A DNA stretch of 64,000 nt from Boseongicola sp. H5 (GTDB taxonomy: Bacteria; Pseudomonadota; Alphaproteobacteria; Rhodobacterales; Rhodobacteraceae), in the NCBI GenBank assembly GCA_020622165.1, contig JACNMN010000002.1:1-64000 (forward strand), given 5' to 3'. The notes under the pieces were generated by a model. It was not told where the DNA came from, searched no databases, and was given only the letters and a program-made list of their open reading frames with translations. The first letter of the stretch is position 1, and each line of letters begins with the position of its first letter. The position numbers and the translations under genes are program-made. Positions 6,778 to 15,681 of this stretch are shown here, one piece after another.

Positions 6778-8243
6778 GCGTTTGACTCCGGTTTTGGGGT
6801 ATATTTGCGTTTCAGTTCGCTGCGACTGACCTTGCCCGTCGAGGTTTTGGGCAACGGTTCATGTGTCAGCACATATCTGCTTGGCAGCGCGCTTTGCGGC
6901 AAATGCAGGGCGCAATGTGCCCGCATCTGCAGAGTGTTGACCACGGCATCAGGGTCAGTAACTATGACGGCCAGCAATTGCTGTTGTGCAGCACCCAGAT
7001 CGTGGAAGGGAACGGTGACGGCCTCCAAGACAGACGCCTGCAAGCAAATGACATCCTCGACATCCAGAAGGTTGGTTCTCACACCCCGCAGCTTCACAAC
7101 AAAGTCTGCCCGGCCAATCAAATCCAAAGACCCGTCAGCAAGTGTGCGAACCCTGTCGCCTGTCCGGAAGTAGGTAACCAGCCGCCCGTTCTCGAACTCA
7201 GGGGCAAATGCCTTTTGTGTTTGCTCGACGTCGGAATACCCAGAGGCTGCAAAAGGTGTCGCGGTCAGGAGCTCTCCGGTCCCCGGACTTTCAGGTTCTT
7301 CGTAGATCCTGAAAGTCGTCGTGCCAATTGGGGTGCCGATTCCAATCTTGGCAGGCCCTGCAAAAGCTTCACCATTTGTCGAAAGAATAAAGCTGTCATT
7401 GGTTTCGGTGCTGCCGTAGACATTGTGAAATAAAGCCTCAGGAAACTGCGCGGCCATGTCCGCCCGCAATTCTTGCGCACTCGCTTCGCCTGTCACAATG
7501 AGATGCCGGGGCCGGAAGCATGAGGAAGGAGAGAGGCCAGAGCACAACCGGTCATGAAACAGCGGGATCGCTTGCACAATCTCCGGCGCGGCGGCCTCAC
7601 AGAGGGATGCAAGATATCCTTGCTCTATCGAGCGCTCCGGATCTGCAAGAATGACTTCTGCACCGGCATCCAGTGCGGCCCATACCTCCAATAGGCTAAG
7701 GTCGAAGTTAAGAGGCGCGATACTGATCGTCCGGACCCCAGCCTGAATTCCGAAATAGGACTGGGCCCAGTCAAAGAACGAACCAATACCCATGGCAGTG
7801 AGGCGGACAACCTTCGGCACGCCTGTTGAGCCCGACGTCGTCAGGCATAATGCCGGGTTATCTCCTTCGGGATGCTTTTCTTCCTGCCCCGTCGAGGTCC
7901 AGTTAAGTTCGCCATCCGCCATCAGAGTGACGGCATGAGTTGCAGCCGCACGAGCGATGATCTTCGCGCGGACTTCTCCTCCAAGGCGCGCAGGGACAAC
8001 AAGGGGAGTCAGTTCCCGCAGCCCAAGCGCAATCATCAATGCAATAAATTGCGGTGTTTTCTGGCTTTCGACCAGCACCAAGCTGCCCGCATCAATACCT
8101 GCAGGCAGCCCCTTTAACATCTCTAGAGACATTCCCCAAAGGTGCCCATAGCTCAGTTCATTACCGGACCAAGATAAGGCGGGGCTGGCACCTTGCGTAC
8201 TGGCGTGAGCTTCTACGCTTTTCGTAATTCTCTGAGAGTTCAA
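6774..8243 (-). CDS. Stand-alone amino-acid adenylating enzyme (prolyl-AMP-ligase-like)
   Basis: This 489-residue ANL-family ligase carries all core motifs: A3 TTSGSTGVPK (135-144), A4 NFDLSLLEVW, A5 NVYGSTETND (274-283), A7 YFRTGD (359-363), A8 GRADFVVKLRG and the A10 lysine Lys471 in STGKVSR. Its length and the lack of condensation or carrier domains resemble PltF, PigI and RedM, which load L-proline onto a partner carrier. The exact substrate cannot be read from sequence alone. The start is a TTG at 8243 with CGGAG about 9 nt upstream. It is the first gene of an eight-gene operon with mostly 4-bp overlaps or short gaps. Confidence 0.85.
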   Translation of the reverse strand: MNSQRITKSVEAHASTQGASPALSWSGNELSYGHLWGMSLEMLKGLPAGIDAGSLVLVESQKTPQFIALMIALGLRELTPLVVPARLGGEVRAKIIARAAATHAVTLMADGELNWTSTGQEEKHPEGDNPALCLTTSGSTGVPKVVRLTAMGIGSFFDWAQSYFGIQAGVRTISIAPLNFDLSLLEVWAALDAGAEVILADPERSIEQGYLASLCEAAAPEIVQAIPLFHDRLCSGLSPSSCFRPRHLIVTGEASAQELRADMAAQFPEALFHNVYGSTETNDSFILSTNGEAFAGPAKIGIGTPIGTTTFRIYEEPESPGTGELLTATPFAASGYSDVEQTQKAFAPEFENGRLVTYFRTGDRVRTLADGSLDLIGRADFVVKLRGVRTNLLDVEDVICLQASVLEAVTVPFHDLGAAQQQLLAVIVTDPDAVVNTLQMRAHCALHLPQSALPSRYVLTHEPLPKTSTGKVSRSELKRKYTPKPESNA

Positions 8244-8264
8244 TATATTTCACTCCGTCTAAAA

Positions 8265-8338
8265 TGTGCATGCACATACAAGTAACAACTCCTAATTGCA
8301 CACTTCCGCAGGATCTGTAAACTTGCTTGTGCAAGCAA
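8265..8338. promoter_or_regulatory. Putative MarR operators and promoter of the biosynthetic operon
   Basis: Positions 8322-8335 form a perfect CTTGC-TTGT-GCAAG palindrome, which is also part of a wider TTGCTTG-TG-CAAGCAA palindrome at 8323-8338. Positions 8269-8282, read on the minus strand, give CTTGT-ATGT-GCATG, two mismatches from the pattern, and overlap a perfect TGTGCATGCACA at 8265-8276. On the minus strand a TTGTTA followed 17 bp later by ATTTTA could be a weak promoter, with the second operator in its spacer. This layout would suit repression by the nearby MarR protein. Confidence 0.55.
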
Positions 8339-8339
8339 A

Positions 8340-9001
8340 GTAATGACATTTTTGTAAACAAGCGGATACTTGCTGGAATGAGACGAACAGAAATGGCTGC
8401 CTAGTTTTCATTGGATGTAGCTCAAGAGCCGCTCGTGCGACGCGCAGCGAAATGCCGGTCTGTCCCGCCGTCTGTGAGTTAGAGCTCTGATCCTTGCAGC
8501 ACTCTGCACGAATGACCGGTTTTGTCGCTGCGAGGCAGCACCAAATCTTACCCTCCCGCAGCATTTCCTAAGCCGCGAGCGCACGCAGCAAGAAAACCGA
8601 ACTCACAGAATGGCCTCGGAGCCGACCTCAGATGCGGCGAAGTATCTGACCAAGCTTCGCTTCGGCTGGCGACACGAGCGGCCCCAAAACTGATATCCAA
8701 GGCCGCCGAATTCCGCCCAACCTGCTTCCCTAGACCGGACAGCCAGTCATCATGCGGCGTTTCTGTTTGTCAGATGGCCGCAAAGCAGACATGTCAGATC
8801 GGCACAGTCATAGCATGCCTTATCGCACTGATCTGAACACCTTGTCCGGTGCCTCGCTGCTGCGCAGCCCTACCGCGTCTGAGTCAGCTAGGACATTATG
8901 GACCTGAGCCTTCTTGAGATGGTCCGGCAGCAGTAGAGCACGTGCAAAATACTTGGCCTTTTCCAAATTCCGAAAGCAAGCTGGACGCAACTCGCGTGTG
9001 C
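8340..9001. other. Intergenic stretch without a recognised gene
   Basis: About 660 bp between the operator region and the end of the secreted-protein gene. Short open frames exist on both strands (for example 8522-8836), but none has a family motif, a convincing ribosome site or a coding-like composition. It probably separates the two accessory systems and may be decayed sequence. Confidence 0.5.
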
Positions 9002-10378
9002 TCAGTACGCTCGTGGACGCATAAACAGCGGATCGAGACCACCTTCCTGGTCAAATACGGCCTCTAGCCGCTCACGTTGGCTGGTTGTGAATGTGGCGGG
9101 CGCGACAAACACCACTGTCGATCCTGTCCGCTCGATCTGGATTGGAAGAAGAAGGTCTCGCAAATCATCGGCATCGGATTGGGAGAAGCTCGAAAGCCTA
9201 TCGGTGATCCAGCCAGAAATCCTGGTACGTTCACCTTCAACCGTACTGCCGGACCTGTCGCTGAGCGATGCATATTGCAGTGTCCAATCCGTGGCCTCGA
9301 ACGGCCTCATACAGGTGTCGAACTCCACAATATCTTCCCTTACTTCCGCGCAATCCAGAACGGCCTCGGCCAGAGCGGCGGGATTGTAGGACCTGCGGTG
9401 CCATTGAGCGCATTCCTCACTGTCGAGCGCCAGCGGTTCTGAACTCGAACTCGGCATCTGCCGCAACAACTGTGCGCCAGGAAGCAGGCGTTCGACATAG
9501 ATCATGTCCACAAAGTCGCCCGGCATCCGCTCCCTGATCTCAGGGGTTACTGCAGGAACAAGGCGTGGATCATCCAACACCGGCTGCGGGTCCAGAAACG
9601 CCCTAAGCCGCGCTTCATCTTCGTCGCCATCCGCCAACCAAGAATAAAATGCCGCGTGAAACTCCAGGTCGTTGTAAAGCCGCCACCCGTTTCGGGTCGA
9701 TGTTACGTCCAATTGCTCCAGCGCGGCATTGAGAGACGCCGATGCCTCGCGCAGGGTCATGCGCGCGGCATCCTCGTCCACCGTCCAAAGCCGGACCGCA
9801 TCCGATGCCTGCAATGTGGCTATGCGCAGCGCATTTCGAACTGGGTAAAACGAATGCAGGGTTTGACGCTGATCGCCGAAGGCGGTCAAAATCCCGGCGT
9901 TCAGATCGACATTGAAGCTGCGGATACCCTCGGCAATGGCTCGTACATCGAGACCGGTCGCTCGCTGCTCGGTCAAGCCGGCGCAGTACGCCTGCCGCAA
10001 GTTGAACATCGGGTTCAGTGTGGTTGCACGATACCATCCATCGCGATTGGCTGCTGCGCAGTCTAGCCACCTGAAAACCTCGGATTCTGCATTTTCCTCG
10101 CGGGTCATGAGAGTCCATGCATTCGCCTGCAGAGCAGCGTCTGCTTCTGCGGTTCCGGTGGTCCAGGGCCTGATCGCACACAGGATCTGCCCCGTCCTGC
10201 CCGTGTCGCGCTCGAGGCGGGCCGCCAATTCGCGGATCGCTTGCTGTCGGTCTTCGCTGGAAAGCTGGTCGATGAGCACATGGGCCTTGCCGTCGTCCAG
10301 AATGTCCGAGAATTCATCCGCCAGACCCATTGCCGGACTCCAGGCGAAGACGGCAAGCATGAGAGCCGCCCACCTCAT
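9002..10378 (-). CDS. Secreted protein of unknown function
   Basis: This 458-residue protein has a signal peptide (MRWAALMLAVFAWSPAMGLA, cleavage near residue 20). The mature part is acidic and mainly helical, with several cysteines and repeated aromatic residues. I recognise no known domain. Its ATG overlaps the stop of the upstream membrane-protein gene by 4 bp, and it is the last of three co-transcribed genes downstream of the SGNH hydrolase. It probably works in the periplasm with the membrane protein; the role is unknown. Confidence 0.75.
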   Translation of the reverse strand: MRWAALMLAVFAWSPAMGLADEFSDILDDGKAHVLIDQLSSEDRQQAIRELAARLERDTGRTGQILCAIRPWTTGTAEADAALQANAWTLMTREENAESEVFRWLDCAAANRDGWYRATTLNPMFNLRQAYCAGLTEQRATGLDVRAIAEGIRSFNVDLNAGILTAFGDQRQTLHSFYPVRNALRIATLQASDAVRLWTVDEDAARMTLREASASLNAALEQLDVTSTRNGWRLYNDLEFHAAFYSWLADGDEDEARLRAFLDPQPVLDDPRLVPAVTPEIRERMPGDFVDMIYVERLLPGAQLLRQMPSSSSEPLALDSEECAQWHRRSYNPAALAEAVLDCAEVREDIVEFDTCMRPFEATDWTLQYASLSDRSGSTVEGERTRISGWITDRLSSFSQSDADDLRDLLLPIQIERTGSTVVFVAPATFTTSQRERLEAVFDQEGGLDPLFMRPRAY

Positions 10379-11349
10379 CGGTCGGCCTCAAAAGCGGCCG
10401 CTTCCGGCAACGGTGCCAAAGTGTCGGGCTCTATGGCTCTCGCCTCAGCCCTTTCCGCCTCTTCTTGTCGCCGCACTTCTTCGCACAAATCCCTTAGCGA
10501 GTAGGCACCGGTCGGCTCAATTCGGGCGTACAAACCGTGGGAGTCGAAATCGAGAGAGATAACCAGGAACTGGTAGTCGCCCAATTCCAAAAAGAACCTC
10601 GGATTGTCAGGATTGTAGCTCAAGCCAGGTAAACCGGCCCCGTCTCCCTGCTGCATGAAACTTGTGAATTGCTGAGTGTTCTCCAGTCTACCCCAATTAA
10701 CCCAGTATGCGCGGCGATTGCTGCATACAACCTGAAGCCGCATCACTTCAACGTTTTCACCGTCCATATTCGTGCCGGTCAGAATATGCTGATATGCGTT
10801 TCTTTCTCCGAAATATCTCTCCCTCTCCTGCTCTGCCAAAATGCGAGCCTCGATGGCTCCATCGCGATCAAGGGACGCGGTGTCACGCGCATCTTCCAAG
10901 ACTGAGATTGTGGCCTTGAGATCCGCCACTTCTGTCAGACTCTCGCGATAGGCTTCCCAATCCATACGTGGGCCGACTAGGAGAGCGCCGCCGATCAAGG
11001 CGATCAAGACAAGAAAGAACCCCTCGATCTTTACAGGAACCTCGGTGCCACCAACCTTCATCTTGCCGGCCACAATGGCCTTAAACCCGACGAGCCGGTC
11101 GAAAAGAGCAACAAAACCTAGTATCGCAAGCAGCGCACCGCCAAGAACAAGAAAGGGCGATAGCATCAATAACTCAACGGCTTCCGGCTGATCACCCCCC
11201 GCGGCCGACAAAACGTAATTGCGCAGCAAGAAGAGGGATCCAAACACGAGGGACAATCCGATCGCGACAAACATCGAGGCAAACAGAATCAGAAGCCCGA
11301 TGTCTTTCGGTCGCTCAGTTCCGGTCGGTGCATGATCTGCATGTGCCAT
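10375..11349 (-). CDS. Membrane protein with three membrane segments and a coiled coil
   Basis: This 324-residue protein has predicted membrane helices near residues 18-45, 60-85 and 110-127. Next comes a charged coiled-coil stretch (about 135-180, rich in Glu, Arg and Ala) and a soluble domain ending in an acidic tail. No named domain is recognised. The start at 11349 has CGGAG 9 nt upstream. It lies 22 bp after the SGNH gene and overlaps the secreted-protein gene by 4 bp, so the three are probably made together. It may anchor the cytoplasmic hydrolase or link it to the periplasmic partner; this is inference. Confidence 0.75.
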   Translation of the reverse strand: MAHADHAPTGTERPKDIGLLILFASMFVAIGLSLVFGSLFLLRNYVLSAAGGDQPEAVELLMLSPFLVLGGALLAILGFVALFDRLVGFKAIVAGKMKVGGTEVPVKIEGFFLVLIALIGGALLVGPRMDWEAYRESLTEVADLKATISVLEDARDTASLDRDGAIEARILAEQERERYFGERNAYQHILTGTNMDGENVEVMRLQVVCSNRRAYWVNWGRLENTQQFTSFMQQGDGAGLPGLSYNPDNPRFFLELGDYQFLVISLDFDSHGLYARIEPTGAYSLRDLCEEVRRQEEAERAEARAIEPDTLAPLPEAAAFEADR

Positions 11350-11371
11350 AACGATCTACTCCGTGATTGTG

Positions 11372-12412
11372 TCAACTCTGGGAAAGAGCCGTCCCAAGCA
11401 CCGCAGCAAAGCGGCGTCCTACCTCTTCAAATCCCTCGGACGTTCCGTGGATCTCGTCGTTCCAGTCCGTGACATCTGGCAAGGCGCCGCGGCAATCGAC
11501 GACGTGGACGTGTTTCTGGCCAGGTGCATCACGCAGACTGTGGAGCATCTGGTAGAGTTGATCGATGAGACGGATCAGGATGTTCCTCCGCAAATGCCTG
11601 TCATCAATATCCCGCGCGGCAAAAGCACGGCCCAGCCATTGGTCGTTTTCCGCATAGGATGGCGAACGTGGGTCATCCGATCCGAATGGATAAGGAAAAG
11701 GATAATCATATCCATGGAAAATGATCGGCAGATTTTCCAGGCCAGGCTCTTCCCGGATTAGGCGTAAGATCCGCGTATAGCCCAGAGAAAGCTCTGCGAT
11801 CCGAGTATTGACCTCGCCTGCATTGATATGCCCATCAATATCATTGGTGTTCCCGTTGAAATCGCGCAAGAGATCCGCCAGCATCGGCTCTTTCGTGCCC
11901 GGATGCTCCCCAATGATATCGTTGCCAGCTCCTGAAAACAGAAAAGCCGCAACCGATGGCTTTTTGCGGCGAAGTTCCTTGAGGAATTCAAAGCCACCGC
12001 GCCTCGGCTTGCCGGACGTCATCTCCTCGAGCGTGGCCCCTGCGGCGCTGAGGGACCAGATATTGTAGTGTGGTGTGAGCTTGTCGATGACATCCTCGAT
12101 CAGAAACGGAAACTGGTGCCAACTGTCGCCCTCATCGACAAGGACCGGTCGGTCTGGATGCCTATCGACATTGCGAAAGAAGCGCAGCCTGCGCCGTAGC
12201 CTTGCGAAACCGTTTCCGATGGCCAACGCATTTTCAAGTTCCGTATCCTCGGCCGTCATCGTGACGGTGGCCGGGTTCGGGCGAACATCGAAATCAAGAC
12301 CACCCCGACCTGGAACGATTAGGACATAATCCCGCAATTCCACATCTGCGATGTCCGGATTGCGCATGCGCCGAAGGAATTCTTCATAGTTAATCATGGG
12401 ATTGGGTTGCAT
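11372..12412 (-). CDS. SGNH/GDSL-type hydrolase-like protein
   Basis: This roughly 346-residue cytoplasmic protein has no signal peptide. SGNH blocks are visible: the nucleophile Ser in DEGDSWHQFP (about 97), GAGNDIIG (block III Asn, about 164) and a DWNDEIHGT segment near 318 with the Asp-x-x-His pair. Such enzymes hydrolyse esters or acyl groups. A GTG precedes the ATG at 12412, so the start is 12415 or 12412. It is first of a three-gene operon and is divergent from the protease gene, with only 64 bp between them. The substrate is unknown. Confidence 0.75.
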   Translation of the reverse strand: MQPNPMINYEEFLRRMRNPDIADVELRDYVLIVPGRGGLDFDVRPNPATVTMTAEDTELENALAIGNGFARLRRRLRFFRNVDRHPDRPVLVDEGDSWHQFPFLIEDVIDKLTPHYNIWSLSAAGATLEEMTSGKPRRGGFEFLKELRRKKPSVAAFLFSGAGNDIIGEHPGTKEPMLADLLRDFNGNTNDIDGHINAGEVNTRIAELSLGYTRILRLIREEPGLENLPIIFHGYDYPFPYPFGSDDPRSPSYAENDQWLGRAFAARDIDDRHLRRNILIRLIDQLYQMLHSLRDAPGQKHVHVVDCRGALPDVTDWNDEIHGTSEGFEEVGRRFAAVLGTALSQS

Positions 12413-12476
12413 CACTCACCCCGTCGAATAATATCTTTTGCTATAGAAACGTGACCGTTTTTGCCGAATCGAATTG
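12413..12476. promoter_or_regulatory. Divergent promoter region between SGNH hydrolase and protease genes
   Basis: This 64-bp AT-richer gap separates two divergently transcribed genes, so both promoters must be here or just inside the genes. Bases such as AATAATATC and TATAGAAAC could serve as minus-10 elements, but no clear pair of boxes stands out. Confidence 0.4.
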
Positions 12477-13556
12477 ATGGCTAAGAATCCTGATACCGGG
12501 ACAATACAAAGGATGATGCGGTCTAGTCAAAGGCTGCAAGGGCATCTGGCCGAGATCAGCAGGGCCGAGGCGGACATCATGGCCGCAAGTCGGGAGATAC
12601 TCGGTATCGAAGAGTCTGACCCGACCACCACGTTCCACGCCTCGCCGCGCCTTAGCACCGGAAAGCCTCTTCTAGAACGTCACATCGGCCCCACCAGTGA
12701 TATCGTGTCAATCGAATTTCTGGAGGCTGGGTTGCTGGCCAAACGGCCTGTGGGTCGTATCTGGGACGGCGGTCAGGGGTTTTCGACCGGGTTTCTGGTT
12801 GGCCATGGCTTGATCATGACGGCCGCGCACTGCCTTCACAGCGAGGCGGAGGCAAGCGACCTCGTCTTTCAATTGGACCTGGAGGCGCATACGCTCGGGG
12901 CGCCGGTTCCGGTCCGCGAGTATAGCCTTGATCCTGGGCGATTTTTCTTTCGAGATGAAGACCATGATATCGCAATTTGTGCAGTTACCGATTTCACCGG
13001 TCTCGAACCGACAGTCGAGAGCTTTGGCTGGCATGTCCTTTCGTCCGAAGACGAAGTGGTCACCGCCCGAACCCCTGTGAGTATCATCCAACATCCGAAG
13101 GGGAGAGCCAAATCGCTCGTAGTCCACAACAGCCATTTTGTGGACTGCGGCAAAACAAGCAACGACGACCGCTTTTGCTGGTACAGCGGCGACACCGAGC
13201 AAGGCAGTTCAGGCGCCCCGGTTTTCAGGCCGGACTGGCGGGTCCTGGCGGTGCACCGAAGTGCAATTCCGGCGAGAACCGAAGACGGCGTGCTGATGGA
13301 TCGCAATGGCAATCCGGTCATCCGCTCCGGTCAATATGTTCGGGAGTTGTCAGAACTCGATGACTTGGATGATTTGCTTTTCGCTGCGAACGAAGGCGTG
13401 CGGGCCTCGCGCATTGTCGCACGGCTGTCAGACGAAGAAATGGCGACACCAGATCAAGAACGGGTGCGCAGGATGTTGCTCGACATCTGGTCTCGTCCGG
13501 GGGCTGCTCGAATTGCAAGGAAAGCCACGGCGTCAGGGCTCACCGCGTCCATCTAG
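12477..13556 (+). CDS. Intracellular trypsin-like serine protease
   Basis: This 359-residue protein has a trypsin/V8-like domain from about residue 90 to 270. The triad is His118 (MTAAHC), Asp164 (EDHDIAIC) and Ser245 (EQGSSGAPVF), with the HPKG turn near 207. There is no signal peptide. An N-terminal region of about 85 residues carries a helical segment. Cytoplasmic proteases of this type occur in bacterial conflict and signalling systems, where they act as effectors. ATG 12477 follows an in-frame TTG. The 80-residue tail after the protease domain is helical and may mediate partner binding. It is divergent from the SGNH operon. Confidence 0.85.
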   Translation: MAKNPDTGTIQRMMRSSQRLQGHLAEISRAEADIMAASREILGIEESDPTTTFHASPRLSTGKPLLERHIGPTSDIVSIEFLEAGLLAKRPVGRIWDGGQGFSTGFLVGHGLIMTAAHCLHSEAEASDLVFQLDLEAHTLGAPVPVREYSLDPGRFFFRDEDHDIAICAVTDFTGLEPTVESFGWHVLSSEDEVVTARTPVSIIQHPKGRAKSLVVHNSHFVDCGKTSNDDRFCWYSGDTEQGSSGAPVFRPDWRVLAVHRSAIPARTEDGVLMDRNGNPVIRSGQYVRELSELDDLDDLLFAANEGVRASRIVARLSDEEMATPDQERVRRMLLDIWSRPGAARIARKATASGLTASI

Positions 13557-14145
13557 GACACTGTGTTGGAGCGAAACCGCCTTGGATGCTTTTCCGCCCA
13601 CGCTCCGAGCGATGCACAAGACGTTAATAGAAACTGAACCTAGGCGCTAAAGTGGGTCCCACTGCTAGCCGCCTCACGAAAGAGCTGTTGACCATCTTTT
13701 TCTCATGAGCTGCCCCTTGGTCCGCGACTTGGACATAGATGTCTCATCGCTCACTGCGCTTGAAACGAACGGCTGCTTTCGTGTCGACCGGGTAGCGGGG
13801 GGCCTGGATCGATCGCGTTGCCGCAACGCCGAACGTTGACCAGGGATCCATTCAGGTAGGGGCTCGCAAAAGACCTTAGCTCCGCAGCGCGTCAGTGAGC
13901 GGAATGCGGGAAAACCGAGTATTTGCTGTGACTGAGCCACGGCGCCTACGGCTAGCAAATGGATTGGGTTGCGTTCGATACTCTTTCCGCTGGAAACGCT
14001 CGAACTAGGATCATGACCTCTGATGGTTAGCATCGAAGATAAATCGCGGCTAAGGGGTGCGCGTATTGGCACATCCCGGCAGGTATCGACCTCAGAGGCA
14101 GCGCAGCATCGCCACTGCCGAAAAAATCCGCCCGCCGCACGCGGC
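13557..14145. other. Non-coding tail of the island
   Basis: About 590 bp without a recognised gene. A small perfect inverted repeat, AGTGGG-T-CCCACT, lies at 13651-13663. The open frame at 13674-14072 on the minus strand has no family signature. The sequence is mixed in composition and looks like degraded mobile DNA between the protease gene and the conserved chromosome. Confidence 0.45.
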
Positions 14146-14188
14146 GCGGGCCGCCCCTTCGCCGCAAGATCCCTGAACGGCGGCCCGC
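14146..14188. repeat. Hairpin repeat, copy 2 (right edge of island)
   Basis: Positions 14146-14155 (GCGGGCCGCC) pair perfectly with 14179-14188 (GGCGGCCCGC) around a 23-nt loop. The segment 14151-14172 is identical to 548-569. The right arms of the two copies differ, yet each still pairs with its own left side. It lies 108 bp beyond the mgtE stop codon, so it might also act as an mgtE terminator, although no T-run follows. Confidence 0.6.
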
Positions 14189-14295
14189 AGGTCAGGCCGG
14201 AGCCTCGCCCGCCGGTGGCTCAGAGAGGGCGGCGGGGCGCTCCCGCGTCGGTCTGCCCCGGCGCGCGGCCGGTGAGCCTCAGCCGTCCGGCCGCC

Positions 14296-15681
14296 TCAGA
14301 TCAGCAGCAGCACCGCAAGGCCCAGGAACGCGAAAAATCCCACCACATCGGTCACCGTGGTCACGAACGCGCCGGAGGCCAGCGCCGGGTCCACGCCAAG
14401 CCGGTCCAGAACCACCGGCACCAGTATCCCCGCAAGCCCCGCCACCAGCAGGTTGATCACCATCGCCGCCGCGATCACGCCGCCCAGCATGGGCGACCCG
14501 AACCAGACCAGCCCCACCAGCCCCATCACCACGGCAAAGATCAGCCCGTTGATCAGGCCGACGCCCGCCTCCCGCAGCACCACCCGCATCAGGTTGGAGC
14601 GGGTCAAATCCTTTGTCGCGATGGCGCGCACCGCCACGGTCAGGCTCTGGGTGCCCGCATTGCCGCCCATGGACGCCACGATCGGCATCAACACGGCCAG
14701 TGCCACGATCTGCGCGATCGCCGCCTCGAACTGGGCGATCACCAGCGACGCCAGGATCGCGGTCACAAGATTGACCGCAAGCCAGGGGAAGCGCTGCTTG
14801 GTCGTCTCAAGCACCCGGTCGTTCAGCCCGCCCTCGCCCACACCGGCCAGACGCAGGATATCCTCCTCCGCCTCGGCATCCTGCACGATCATCGCGTCGT
14901 CGATGGTGATCACGCCCACCAGCCGCCCGTCATCGTCGACAACGGGCGCGGAAATCAGGTGATACTGGTTGAATGCATAGGCGACCTCCTCCTCCGGCTG
15001 GGTCGCGGGGATCGGGCGAAAGCTGTCCTCGGTGATCTGGTTCAGCTCCACCTCGCGCGCGGTCGAGAGCATTCGCCCGAGCGTGATATAGCCCGTGGGC
15101 TTCATCCGCGGATCCACCAGGATGATATGGTAGAACTGCTCCGGCAGATCGGCCTTGTGATGGCGCAGATGGTCGATCATCTCGCCAACGGTCCAGTGCT
15201 CGGGCGCGCGCACCACCTCGCGCTGCATCAGGCGGCCGGCACTGTCCTCGGGGTAGCTCAGCGCCTCCTCGACGGCGGCCCGGTCCGCCTCGTCCAGCGC
15301 GTCCAGAATGGCCGCCTGCTGCGCATCCTCCATGTACTCGACAAGATCGACCACATCGTCGCTGTCCAGCTCGCGCACCGCTTCGGCCAGCACGTGGGAG
15401 GGCAGAAACGCGATCACCTCCTCGCGCAGACCCTCTTCCAGTTCCGACAGAACCTCGCCATCGATCCCGGTGGACCACAGCTGCAACAGCGACTCGCGCT
15501 CCGCGGCCGAGATCTGTTCCAGAAGGTCCGCCACATCCGCCGGGTGCAGCGGTTCCATCAGCCGGTCGATCGCGGCCACGTCATCGTCCAGAACGGCGCG
15601 CCGCACCTGCCCGCGCAGACTGTCATCCAGCGCGTAGCCGTCTTTCTCTTCCAGCAGGATGTCGTCGGTGTCGTCTGCCAT
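14296..15681 (-). CDS. mgtE: Magnesium transporter MgtE
   Basis: This 461-residue protein has the standard MgtE layout: an acidic N domain (about 25-130) with HPADVADLLEQ, two CBS domains (about 135-255, including YPEDSAGRLM), a connecting helix and five membrane helices from about 285 on, with the pore motif MPIVASMGGNAGTQS. MgtE is a homodimeric inner-membrane Mg2+ channel gated by cytoplasmic Mg2+. The gene is divergent from the guanine deaminase gene and marks the left border of core chromosome after the island. Sequence and length are normal. Confidence 0.97.
   Translation of the reverse strand: MADDTDDILLEEKDGYALDDSLRGQVRRAVLDDDVAAIDRLMEPLHPADVADLLEQISAAERESLLQLWSTGIDGEVLSELEEGLREEVIAFLPSHVLAEAVRELDSDDVVDLVEYMEDAQQAAILDALDEADRAAVEEALSYPEDSAGRLMQREVVRAPEHWTVGEMIDHLRHHKADLPEQFYHIILVDPRMKPTGYITLGRMLSTAREVELNQITEDSFRPIPATQPEEEVAYAFNQYHLISAPVVDDDGRLVGVITIDDAMIVQDAEAEEDILRLAGVGEGGLNDRVLETTKQRFPWLAVNLVTAILASLVIAQFEAAIAQIVALAVLMPIVASMGGNAGTQSLTVAVRAIATKDLTRSNLMRVVLREAGVGLINGLIFAVVMGLVGLVWFGSPMLGGVIAAAMVINLLVAGLAGILVPVVLDRLGVDPALASGAFVTTVTDVVGFFAFLGLAVLLLI

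Noticed and set aside
8522-8836. Plus-strand 104-codon open frame in the gap after the biosynthetic operon
   Set aside because: No ribosome site, no homology and an irregular composition.
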